A DNA stretch of 64,000 bases from Microglena sp. YARC. Its lineage: Eukaryota > Chlorophyta > Chlorophyceae > Chlamydomonadales > Chlamydomonadaceae. The stretch spans positions 89,666,484 through 89,730,483 of the forward strand of contig CM039463.1 in assembly GCA_022414725.1 (NCBI GenBank), written 5' to 3'. The first letter of the stretch is position 1; every line of letters begins with the position of its first letter. Below, piece by piece: positions 34,898 to 39,169 of the stretch. The position numbers and the translations under genes are program-made. The notes beneath the pieces were generated by a model, which was given only the letters and a program-made list of their open reading frames with translations, had not been told where the DNA came from and made no database searches.

Positions 34898-36876
34898 TGT
34901 ATGGAAGTAAGCAAGTAAGAAAATAAAATAAATTCACAACTTACATGGGGTCCCAGTTTCTCGCAGAACTCGTCGATATCCAACTCTCCACTCCCATCAT
35001 CATCCGCTTCCTGCATAAACATAAGCACTATCTAGTTTCACATACATGTATGTATGTTACATTCCATGGGTAGAAAATAGGCTTAAGAGATTTGCTCAAC
35101 CTGAAGCAAACTGTGTCAACCAAGGTTGTCATATTTCATGTCCGCTGTCTTCAACTTACAAATTGGGTAATTTAGTCATTTAGTCATTCATTTATTTATT
35201 TATTTATACATGCTGCACCAACCTGTCACTTATATTTATCTTTTCTTCTTCTTTGACGTGGCTTAGCCACCCACATCTCCCCTTTGTGTATTTTTATAGT
35301 CCAGGTTGGCAGGCCTATTGGTCCACAGATAATTAGCAAATCCCCTAACTTGGATGGATTTTTCACCAGACAATTGTTTGCAATGACAGGCAATAACATC
35401 ATTTAGTGACACTGCTTTCCTTGCCTCTAGCTGGACTGGGTGGAGCCAAGCCACATCGACCATCCCGTCATGGTGTTAGTGATACTCATAAAGCCCCCTT
35501 GACTCAGTCAAACTGTGGGTACATATGAAGTCCATAACGGCACTAGGATAATGTAAGCATCACACTCATAATCTGCACGCTTGCACCTGTAAGGCTGTAG
35601 AGTGAGCGGTGTAGCGCATTTGCCTTTGCAAATGCAATTTTGGATTTAGACAAACCTAAATAGTAGCTTAAGGCAGCACGGCTATATTTACAAATGCATG
35701 CATGCACACTTGTAGGGAACGGAATGATATCATATAATGCCGGCAGTCAGACTAGGCTTAAGTTACCATTTACATACAATATCATATGATGCAATTTGTA
35801 TGATATCATTCTCGCCTTTAGTCAACATCATATAATATGGCGGTCCCTACACACTTGTGTTGAAAGTGTGGGTATAAGCCATCCTGTAAGCGAGGCTTTT
35901 GTGACCTTAGCTTTACTTGGCCCCAATCGCAAGCCCCAATTACAAGTATGGGTAAACCCCACACTATGCTTTACTTGGACATTAAGCAGATTAAAGCAAT
36001 TCAGGGGATGCTTTAAGAGTTAAGTTTTCAAAAAATGTCGGACTTCGTATCTCAAATTTGGCCTGAAATCTGATAATTCTGGGAGAATTCTGGGAGATTT
36101 GGCCTGTGAACAAGTACGAAGTCAGACCACTAAACCCAATTCATCCCCTGATTTTCTATAAGGCTGTAGCAGGATCCACAGCTGATGATGAATACACTAT
36201 CCTGGGGCACTACTTGACTCCAAATGTGCATGCAGCCTGAATTGAATAATCCCTGACATGCTTCTTGCAGTCAACGACACACTACATGAGGCAGACTTCT
36301 CCCTTTCTGTCATAACGTTCCATCCCAATATGATTGTTTACACTCCCAAGATGATTGGTTCCACTCCCAAGATAATTAGTTACACTCCCAAGATGATTGG
36401 TTACACTCCCAAGATGATTGGTTCCACTCCCAAGATAATTAGTTACACTCCCAAGATGATTGGTTACACTCCCAAGATGATTAGTAACACTCCCAAGATG
36501 ATTGGTTACATTCCCAAGATGATTGGTTACACTCTCACGATAATTGGTTATACTTGCAAGATGTTTGGTTACACAATGGGGGGCTCACGATACTTCATCA
36601 ACAATGGGGAGTTGAAAAGTCAAGTGCACACATAGAGCTTTGACCAATGACTACGTTATGTTTGGGACAACGTCTCAAGCCTTTCCATGTTCGTATAATC
36701 CCGATCAAACAACAGCATGCATCACAGGGCCAGCACTAGCCTGTGTGTAGGGGCTTGGGAGGAAGTTGACAGCTAGACAGCAAGCTCCAGAACCTGAATG
36801 TGCCACCTACATCAAAAATCTGCTTCAGCATCTTCAGCTGGTCCACATTAATCTCGGTGTTGACCCCCTCCGCCAT
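4961..36876 (-). CDS. EF-hand and WD40-repeat protein (WDR49/WDR64-like), 21 exons
   Basis: Exons in order, all minus: 36811-36876, 34945-35010, 33758-33837, 32367-32451, 31681-31878, 29624-29768, 27506-27654, 25540-25731, 23745-23861, 22653-22759, 20191-20272, 19324-19455, 17833-17973, 16371-16436, 15228-15421, 13866-14037, 12059-12253, 10486-10635, 9626-9761, 7353-7453, 4961-5347. Every junction is GT-AG, phases agree, and the total is 2961 nt (about 986 residues). The N terminus has two EF-hands ([16 protein letters not shown] at about residues 22-37; [13 protein letters not shown] about 62-74). About a dozen WD40 blades follow, for example [85 protein letters not shown] and [11 protein letters not shown]. 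The C terminus is charged and Ala-rich. This order matches the WDR49/WDR64/WDY family, which is associated with cilia and flagella, so a calcium-responsive axonemal scaffold is an inference. The start is the ATG directly before the first EF-hand helix. The last exon is least certain: it may be spliced at a GTAAGT (about 5118) or GTAGGG (about 4985) instead of running to TGA at 4961. Confidence 0.85.
5350..6575. repeat. (GGGAT)n / GGGATGGTTT satellite in the last intron
   Basis: About 1.2 kb of TGGGATGGTTTGGGATGGGA-type sequence, G-rich on the plus strand, fills most of the last intron of the WD40 gene. Pure GGGAT runs occur at about 6113-6170. Long open frames here on both strands are low-complexity artefacts. 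The plus strand could form G-quadruplexes; the transcript of the gene would carry the C-rich strand. Confidence 0.9.
7010..7345 (-). repeat. Tandem copies of the exon-20 donor border
   Basis: The real exon 20 ends at 7353 with NLYLQ before a GTAATG donor. Three decayed copies at about 7015-7055, 7108-7150 and 7220-7262 repeat the same exon end and donor, each followed by CCCATCCCAACCC and ACTAGTGCAAGG spacers. Unit length is about 95-110 bp. Confidence 0.75.
7530..7590. repeat. (TGTC)n microsatellite
   Basis: A run of TCTG/TGTC tetramers in the intron between exons 19 and 20 of the WD40 gene. Confidence 0.9.
7690..9560 (-). repeat. Tandem copies of the exon-19 donor border, including 170-bp higher-order units
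   Basis: The real exon 19 ends at 9626 with [15 protein letters not shown] and a GTAAGC donor. At least ten decayed copies of that end (complement of GCCTCCCTCCATGG, AAATGGTGACGTTGG and the donor) fill the intron. Between about 8400 and 9060 a 170-bp unit is repeated four times almost identically (starts at 8401, 8571, 8741, 8911), each holding one copy of the exon end plus CACTACCATCACCATCACC and AATTGGTAAAGAAACCC. Confidence 0.85.
9780..10290 (-). repeat. Tandem copies of the exon-19 acceptor border
   Basis: Exon 19 begins at 9761 after TTGCATTGCAG. Decayed copies of this acceptor and the first about 30 nt of the exon recur about every 65-110 bp up to 10240 (plus-strand phrases GCAGTCTGCAATGCAAATG and GCATAATCTGCAATGCAAA). 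They join ATGGTACAGTACATGTGC and CTTCAGGCATTGCC spacers. Confidence 0.75.
10300..10457 (+). mobile_element. tRNA-derived SINE, 5'-truncated copy
   Basis: This shares the SINE body with 60761-60957: GTGTTCACGGTCACTGTCAACC, CATGGTAGCTTTGTCCAGG, CGTTCCCTACCGCCGTAAGAC, GGGGCTCC and the end CAGGCGTTATCATTACTTTT. The tRNA-like head is missing. Its 3' end is about 35 bp from the exon-18 donor of the WD40 gene. Confidence 0.75.
10680..11830 (-). repeat. Copies of the exon-18 acceptor border plus a GGTGTT/GTTAGT minisatellite
   Basis: The real exon 18 starts at 10635 with [14 protein letters not shown] after a CAG acceptor. Decayed copies of the acceptor and exon start lie at about 10685-10745, 11405-11465, 11555-11610 and 11765-11815. 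Between them is a GTTGGTGTTAGTGTTGGTGG-type minisatellite (10770-11400 and 11620-11750). The Asn/Thr-rich frame of nearly 400 codons on the minus strand is a product of this repeat, not a protein. Confidence 0.8.
11930..12020 (-). repeat. Copy of the exon-17 donor border
   Basis: A near-identical copy of the last about 50 nt of exon 17 ([16 protein letters not shown] before GTGAGA) lies about 117 bp downstream of the real donor at 12059. It is open and followed by a good GTGAGA donor, so the two ends could compete. Confidence 0.75.
12390..12570 (-). repeat. Two copies of the exon-17 acceptor border
   Basis: Plus-strand ACCTCCCTCGCCTCAACA plus GACCTCCCT and AGAGAAAGG recur at about 12390-12430 and 12528-12570. 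They copy the exon-17 start at 12253 and its CTCTCAG acceptor. Confidence 0.7.
12590..12712. repeat. (TGTC)n/(TCTA)n microsatellite
   Basis: About 120 bp of TCTG/TCTA/CCTG tetramers in the intron between exons 16 and 17 of the WD40 gene. Confidence 0.9.
12855..12990 (-). mobile_element. tRNA-derived SINE copy, reverse orientation
   Basis: It contains the complement of the SINE 3' end (AATGATAACGCCTGGTAGGG), then TACGGCGGTAGAGAA, CTACCTTACCTGGACAGTG, CTACCATGGCGGTTGACAGC and CACGAATAC. The tRNA-like head is missing or too diverged to see. Confidence 0.7.
13030..13145. repeat. Dispersed GC-rich repeat (GCGACACGCTGCCCCCC family)
   Basis: GTGCGACACGCTGCCCCCCAA, CCCGCGGAACGCGGAGCCC and related phrases are shared with 25895-26090 and 30090-30245. 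Those copies continue with AATCAGGCTTGCATCGCA and GCTACACAACTGGACC. It looks like a decayed non-coding interspersed element of 150-200 bp. Confidence 0.45.
13725..13845 (+). mobile_element. Degenerate SINE copy beside the exon-16 donor
   Basis: AGTCCCTACCGCC, TGTCATGGTGACTTTCCCCAG, GGGTCCCCTTAACACCACGC and CTCCAGGCGTTATCATTTTT match the SINE body and its 3' end with many changes. The 3' end lies about 28 bp from the exon-16 end at 13866. Confidence 0.5.
14038..14935 (-). repeat. About eight 121-bp tandem copies of the exon-16 acceptor border
   Basis: Exon 16 starts at 14037 after CCTCCTCCAG with [13 protein letters not shown]. Its first about 40 nt, the acceptor and about 75 nt of upstream intron (minus-strand CACATCCCCCTCCATGTGT, CACCTCCTGTTG) recur every about 121 bp. 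The copied codons read variants such as [20 protein letters not shown] and [10 protein letters not shown], and several remain open in frame, so many competing acceptors face this intron. Confidence 0.9.
15110..15205 (-). repeat. Copy of the 3' part of exon 15
   Basis: A decayed copy of the exon-15 end ([19 protein letters not shown] compared with [19 protein letters not shown]) lies about 110 bp downstream of the real exon end at 15228. The donor is lost. Confidence 0.75.
15500..15720 (-). repeat. Two copies of the exon-15 acceptor border
   Basis: At 15512-15570 and 15660-15710 the complement of the exon-15 start (GTGTGGGAAGATCTGGAC region) and its CTGCAG acceptor are repeated, each followed by the same AGGTTGGGTGGATGAA-like intron phrase (also near 15920). 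Confidence 0.7.
15720..17165. repeat. Dispersed repeat copies (TTTCACCCCAGGAGGTGGGTCT family) and a GTTT microsatellite
   Basis: Three copies at 15725-15880, 16705-16860 and 17055-17160 share TTTCACCCCAGGAGGTGGGTC, CACCGAGGATTCA, TTTGAATGGCGTTG, CTCCTACAAAAGAGT and GGGATGACATGTTGCAAGC. A (GTGTTT)n plus poly-G run is at 16190-16253. Exon 14 (16371-16436) lies inside this stretch. Confidence 0.55.
17640..17785. repeat. TTTAATTGGTTT-type minisatellite
   Basis: About 145 bp of TTAATTGGTTTAAATTGGTT variations next to exon 13 of the WD40 gene (intron between exons 13 and 14). Confidence 0.7.
17975..19025. repeat. 95-bp tandem satellite in the intron between exons 12 and 13
   Basis: About eleven copies of a 95-bp unit (for example starts at 18071, 18166, 18261) containing AGTACATTAGTACGTCATGC, ATAAGCACATCAAGAGCATC and AAACACAGCCAATACATTAT. 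Some units lack an internal about 25-bp block. The array begins immediately upstream of the exon-13 acceptor, so the acceptor-side intron sequence probably seeded it. Confidence 0.9.
19200..19795. repeat. Dispersed repeats flanking exon 12
   Basis: About 19205-19300 (reverse) and two tandem copies at 19560-19640 and 19640-19790 (forward) belong to the CAACTCTGGGCTGCTCACCG family. About 19495-19560 is a copy of the AGGCGTGAGGTTGAGG / GTTTGCTTGCACTGGGGCC family, also seen at 34556-34610, 54950-55030, 55365-55410 and 57440-57600. Confidence 0.55.
19840..19995 (+). repeat. Dispersed CATA-tailed repeat
   Basis: CTCAGGGCTCCCGTCGGTAA, AACGATTGTTTAGGGTTCAG, CAGTTGGGCAAGTCCCTTTA, GCCTATTTGGCCTACC and GACTGTAACATACATACAT occur in the same order at 62577-62712. 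The second half alone is at 6770-6835, 22340-22400, 50398-50480 and 63236-63318. The CATA-rich end resembles the simple tail of a short retroelement. Confidence 0.6.
20460..21190. repeat. GTATGTATATTAGTATGTTA minisatellite
   Basis: About 730 bp of TGTGCATGTATATTAGTATG-type repeats between exons 10 and 11 of the WD40 gene. Confidence 0.85.
21605..22260 (-). repeat. Copies of the exon-10 donor border with TAGG and GGT microsatellites
   Basis: The real exon 10 ends at 22653 (VYDPIH before GTAGGT). Decayed copies of this end and donor lie at about 21605-21630, 21850-21880 and 22215-22250 (plus-strand ATACCTGTGGATAGGGTCAT). They are separated by a (TAGG)n run at 21697-21825 and a GGTGGTGATGGTG run at 22030-22170. 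Confidence 0.75.
22385..22640. repeat. CATA/CACA microsatellite
   Basis: ACATACATACAAACACACA-type repeats run up to the donor of exon 10 of the WD40 gene. Confidence 0.85.
22800..23000 (-). repeat. Copy of the exon-10 acceptor border with a GGTGTTGGTGG spacer
   Basis: About 22955-23000 repeats the start of exon 10 (VWDLRDHRC compared with VWDLRNHRC) with its CTGCAG acceptor. A GGTGTTGGTGGTGTTGGTGG-type minisatellite separates it from the real start at 22759. Confidence 0.7.
23330..23600 (-). repeat. Copies of the exon-9 donor border
   Basis: About 23333-23405 repeats the exon-9 end ([18 protein letters not shown] followed by GTTAGT), and about 23545-23592 repeats a shorter part (SVDKVIK). 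The real end is at 23745. Exon 9 is a WD40 blade end. Confidence 0.75.
23880..24110 (-). repeat. Nested partial copies of exons 8 and 9
   Basis: About 23945-24060 repeats exon-8 sequence (complement of GTGGAGTGGGTTGGACTTG, the [16 protein letters not shown] stretch), although exon 8 itself is at 25540-25731. It is flanked by two short pieces (about 23880-23925, 24055-24105) that resemble the 5' side of exon 9. One exon's copy therefore sits within another's. Confidence 0.65.
24500..24640. repeat. Dispersed repeat (CAGAAGGGGGGGCTCC family)
   Basis: TTGGCTGACGTGTCAGG, CAGACGGACAAATGGG and CCCAGAAGGGGGGGCTCC are shared in order with 28030-28200 and 28865-28980. The 28-kb copies end in GTGAAAT and CAGAGGTTAGGGTCAAGG. 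It is a short decayed interspersed element. Confidence 0.5.
24690..25480 (-). repeat. Tandem copies of the exon-8 donor border
   Basis: Four decayed copies of the exon-8 end ([17 protein letters not shown] and variants, then GTGGGGTGCAGGCAT) lie at about 24785-24860, 24965-25035, 25135-25205 and 25345-25415. The real end is at 25540. Units include intron phrases such as AGTACAAGCTGTTTGTTGATG and CTTTATTTGTGGCTGGGCAAG. Confidence 0.85.
26100..27500 (-). repeat. About eleven 128-bp tandem copies of the exon-7 donor border
   Basis: The real exon 7 ends at 27506 with [19 protein letters not shown] and GTAGGC. The same end, donor included, is repeated about every 128 bp to 26100. Several central units (starting near 26443, 26571 and 26699) are almost identical, so the array has been homogenised recently. 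Confidence 0.9.
27655..28010 (-). repeat. Copies of the exon-7 acceptor border
   Basis: Four decayed copies of TTGCAGGTGAACAGATTGTG (acceptor plus exon-7 start) at about 27708-27735, 27780-27805, 27885-27905 and 27955-27985, each followed by AAATAATATATAATGTATAT-like AT-rich spacer. Units are about 70-100 bp. Confidence 0.8.
28200..29610 (-). repeat. Tandem copies of the exon-6 donor border, with 160-bp higher-order units
   Basis: The real exon 6 ends at 29624 ([13 protein letters not shown] before GTGCGT). Many decayed copies of the end and donor (complement of GGTGAGTGTGCTGTGG, ACCTTGACCCTAGTCA) fill the intron. Between 28351 and 28840 a 160-bp unit repeats exactly (28351, 28511, 28671, 28831), holding two donor copies each plus CACCATCACCCTCAACTATG. 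Confidence 0.9.
30240..31190. repeat. Polypyrimidine satellite, CTCCACCTCTCTCCTCCCCT
   Basis: About 950 bp of strand-asymmetric sequence, all pyrimidine with scattered A on the plus strand, in the intron between exons 5 and 6. The 210-320-codon Glu/Gly/Arg frames on the minus strand are artefacts of the repeat. Mirror-like polypurine/polypyrimidine tracts of this kind can form triplex (H) DNA. Confidence 0.95.
31225..31480 (-). repeat. Two copies of the exon-5 donor border
   Basis: The real exon 5 ends at 31681 ([14 protein letters not shown] before GTGGGT). Copies at about 31228-31300 and 31410-31480 read [14 protein letters not shown] before GTGAGT and a similar open end before GTGGGT. The outermost copy has the better donor consensus. 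Confidence 0.85.
31985..32105 (-). repeat. Copy of the 5' part of exon 5
   Basis: About 32015-32095 repeats [20 protein letters not shown] (compare [20 protein letters not shown] of the real exon, start 31878). A GGTGTTGGTGG minisatellite at 31918-32010 separates them. Confidence 0.8.
32500..32905 (-). repeat. Four tandem copies of exon 4
   Basis: The real exon 4 is 32367-32451. Copies of the acceptor and most of the exon lie at about 32505-32568, 32625-32680, 32725-32775 and 32840-32895. The first copy ([20 protein letters not shown]) starts 117 bp upstream of the real one, is open, and reads straight into the real exon in the same frame. The others are decayed and have lost the acceptor or codons. 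Confidence 0.85.
33258..33476. mobile_element. hAT-like MITE, 219 bp, with 8-bp target-site duplication
   Basis: The element begins CAGGGGTATTTTTTTC and ends with the near-complement GAAAAAAATATCCCTG. It is flanked by the perfect 8-bp direct repeat GCTTTCAC at 33250-33257 and 33477-33484. Terminal repeats starting CAGGG with an 8-bp duplication are typical of the hAT superfamily. There is no coding capacity, so it is non-autonomous. It sits in the intron between exons 3 and 4 of the WD40 gene. Confidence 0.85.
34038..34233. mobile_element. hAT-like MITE, TAGGGAACGGCA family, copy A
   Basis: 196 bp, beginning TAGGGAACGGCA and ending TGCCGATCCCTA, flanked by a perfect 8-bp direct repeat CACCTAAC at 34030-34037 and 34234-34241. 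The subterminal part is packed with the palindrome ATGATATCAT. It is non-coding and lies in the intron between exons 2 and 3 of the WD40 gene. Confidence 0.85.
34556..34612 (-). repeat. Dispersed repeat (GTTTGCTTGCACTGGGGCC family)
   Basis: Reverse copy of the short element also found at 19495-19560, 54950-55030, 55365-55410 and 57440-57600; it ends in an AT-rich TATTTATTTA phrase. Confidence 0.5.
34690..34922. repeat. (AAGT)n microsatellite
   Basis: About 230 bp of GTAA/AAGT tetramers directly beside the exon-2 donor (GTAAGT) of the WD40 gene at 34944. The tetramer matches the donor core, so the run may have grown from the splice site. Confidence 0.9.
35713..35849. mobile_element. hAT-like MITE, TAGGGAACGGCA family, copy B
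   Basis: 137 bp, TAGGGAACGGAA to GGCGGTCCCTA, flanked by the perfect 8-bp direct repeat CACACTTG at 35705-35712 and 35850-35857. Internal ATGATATCAT palindromes and GCCGGCAGTC are shared with copy A. It is in the first intron of the WD40 gene. Confidence 0.85.
36335..36575. repeat. 21-bp tandem repeat
   Basis: About eleven copies of TACACTCCCAAGATGATTGGT in the first intron of the WD40 gene. The open frame through it (YTPKMIG repeats) lacks splice context and is not called coding. Confidence 0.85.
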
Positions 36877-37326
36877 CTTGAGCGAATGGCAGGAGCAACG
36901 AGACTTCCGACAGTTCCGACAGGCAACGGTTTCCTCGCAGACAGCCAATTAGCACGCTCTGTACAAATAATATTGAAAAGCCCTGGGTGCGAATGCTCAA
37001 CAGGTCCTGGGCAAGTTGCACAAACCTGCTTCGAACAAGAAAGGGGTCACAAACTACTGTATACCCCAATCTGGCCCTATCTGGGACGCACCTCTGACCT
37101 CGTGCCCGTATACTATTTGGCTCGTCTCGTTAGCCTTGGACTTGCGTCATCATAAACGCGTGGATTGTGAATATATATGCCCCAGAAAGACAGCAATGAC
37201 TTGAAGGAAGCGATCTGTCACCAGAATAATCAACAATCAGTGCTTTGTCTCTTGGAGCTGTCACAGCGCTGGGAAGGGCAGCCATTGCCTCGTTGACGAA
37301 TGCAAGGCTCGGGTGAGCATGTCGCG
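36877..37326. promoter_or_regulatory. Divergent intergenic region, likely shared promoter
   Basis: About 450 bp separates the ATG of the WD40 gene (minus) from the proposed ATG of the Sel1-like gene (plus). No tandem repeat is present here, unlike almost everywhere else in the window, which suggests selective constraint. I see no clear TATA box; assignment as a bidirectional promoter rests on gene positions. Confidence 0.45.
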
Positions 37327-37836
37327 ATGACCTGCGATTGCTACGAATTCCATGCCTCGGTTTTGAGGCCATTTGCCTCCATGTGGGGAACAGTTTTTCT
37401 CATTCTAGGTGAAACTAGTATCTGGGCTCCAACTCAATCTCCTTCATACTAATGCTTACAGGCAGAAATAGGTTTGGCAAGAGGACTGCACCTCCTGATC
37501 AAACACGGGGAGGAATTTCTCAACCTAGAGGTTACACCTTGGAGGATGCTCCTGTTAAACCAGTTCCTTTGAAGTAAGGGAACAGATTCCTAGATATCTT
37601 ATCATCGGTTGAATCTTCATGTCTACAGAAAGATGGTGTTCCCAGTTTATTTTGCCCTAAGTATAGCATTTTCCACTCTGTATGGGTAGCTTCTTTCACC
37701 CATCTGTTGGCCTAAACTGAAGCTAGCTAGTGACAGGCATTCCATTGCAGCTGTAATGTTGGGGATCAAATCAGTCCCTGGCTATTGGAGCTGGGTGGAA
37801 GCTGCTATGGGTAGCCCAATAAGAAATAGTGATTTG

Positions 37837-37871
<35 letters not shown>

Positions 37872-38229
37872 TGGAGAAGGAGGATGGTTGCAATATCCTG
37901 CTACCCTACTAAACTCCAAACGTGCCCACAATTTGAAAGACTCAAAGGGGGCTTTTTGTTTTGTTTCTTATACCATTGCCTGCTGCACTCTTGTTCACCC
38001 CTACCATTCTGCACATGCTTGCAGGTCAGTTGTAGATGAGGCTGTCCAGCGTTGGTTTGATGAGACTTACATGGAGGCCCAGAGAGGAGACCTGAAACAG
38101 CAGGCCATGCTAGGTCAAATGTATGCTGAGGGTTATGGGTGTGAAAAAAACATGGAAGAAGCCAATGAATGGATTGCTAAGGCTGCAGCAAGAGGTTACA
38201 AAATGGATGGCGTTTACTGCTTCATCTAG
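37327..38229 (+). CDS. Small Sel1-like repeat protein, plant-type, three exons
   Basis: Proposed exons are 37327-37408, 37462-37573 and 38025-38229 (399 nt, 132 residues; phases agree). The middle exon gives RNRFGKRTAPPDQ and YTLEDAPVKPVPLK. The last gives AVQRWFDETYMEAQRGD, QAMLGQMYAEGYGCEKN and EEANEWIAKAAARG, a single Sel1-like helical repeat (pattern LGxMYxxGxGxxxDxxxAxxWxxKAA). From memory of the family, plants have a small uncharacterised protein of this shape, with an EDAPVKP stretch before the WF(D/E)ET repeat; its function is unknown to me. The first intron would be only 53 bp, with TACTAAT upstream of the acceptor. Exon 1 is the weakest part; a later in-frame ATG at 37381 is an alternative. 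The last exon could also splice at a GTTACA near 38198 rather than stop at TAG 38227-38229. The second intron carries a (GAT)n run at 37838-37870. Confidence 0.65.
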
Positions 38230-38690
38230 ATTTTCAAATATCTGAACAACAACAAGGAGCACCCCTTCCTGTTGCAGTGGAGTTACCATTGTAGTGCATT
38301 GAGGTTTTTGCTTGGTGCCACCTGTACCAACATTAGTTCCAAATTATTGTCAGAAGGAGGAGAAGACGAACCAAAGCCTGGTTCGCAATCCTTAGTGCTT
38401 CATGTAATCATGTTGCATATGCGAAGGGCTGATAGTTTCTGGGTCCTGTCATGCCTCCCCAATCCGTTTATTTGTAAGCTGTATTCAGAAAGTGTAGAGG
38501 CATGTACTGACACCATATTCCATTTCAAATGGAGAATGAAAATCCCAGTCTAAGACTCTAAGGCATACACTTCCTCAAGGTCTGCAACATGATCCTTTTC
38601 TCTCAGGCCACCCCAGTATTATCTTAAAACCCATAGATACAGAAGCTTCAGTTGTGCATGTATGCTACAGTCCAGGAGTACTCACATATG
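38230..38690. other. No recognised gene
   Basis: Unique-looking sequence downstream of the Sel1-like gene, probably its 3' UTR and flank. An open frame at 38272-38553 has no recognisable similarity or splice support. Confidence 0.4.
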
Positions 38691-38842
38691 TATGGACCGG
38701 CATATCTTATGATGTTGACCAAAGGCAAATATAATATCATACGAATTGCAGCATATGATATTGTATATAAATAGTAACTTTAGCATGGACAGACTGTCAT
38801 ATGATGGCATGATATCATATGCTATCATATTGCCGTTCCCTG
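38691..38842. mobile_element. hAT-like MITE, TAGGGAACGGCA family, copy C
   Basis: 152 bp, reverse relative to copies A and B. It begins TATGGACCGGCATATC and ends ATTGCCGTTCCCTG, with 8-bp flanks CACATATG and CAAATATG (7 of 8 match). The terminal mutations and imperfect duplication suggest an older insertion. Confidence 0.75.
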
Positions 38843-38924
38843 CAAATATGCCACAGGGACCTCGGACAGTCAAGATTAATTCTAGCTTTTCTGGAGGGAT
38901 ATATTCAGCTTTATGTAGATATGC

Positions 38925-39165
38925 TAGTGACCAGGGTTGTTCAGGACGGTGCGTCCTGCGTCGCAGACGCAACGGCCAAGTCCTGAGACGCAACGTGGAG
39001 AGGGTCCGTTGCGTTGCTGATGCAGCTTCAGTGGGTTGGTTGCGCCGCAGGACACAGGCTATGTGTCGGTAGCGGGTCGGTTGCGTCTCAGGACGCAGGC
39101 TGTACAAGTGATTGCGTCTCAGGACGCAGAGCTGGGGGTCCTCCTGAACAAGCCTGCCAGTGACC
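38925..39165. repeat. Dispersed GAGACGCAAC-rich repeat
   Basis: Contains many copies of CAGGACGCA, GAGACGCAAC and GTTGCGTC, bounded by GTTGTTCAGGACG and CCTGAACAAGCCTGC. Related to 2420-2610 (opposite orientation) and 40280-40380. It could be an internally repetitive mobile element, because the ends GTTCAGGA/TCCTGAAC are complementary. Confidence 0.6.
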
Positions 39166-39169
39166 TGAG

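Noticed and set aside
36258..36635. A 125-codon frame with YTPKMIG repeats
   Set aside because: It follows a 21-bp tandem repeat in the first intron of the WD40 gene; the repeat length being a multiple of three explains the open frame.
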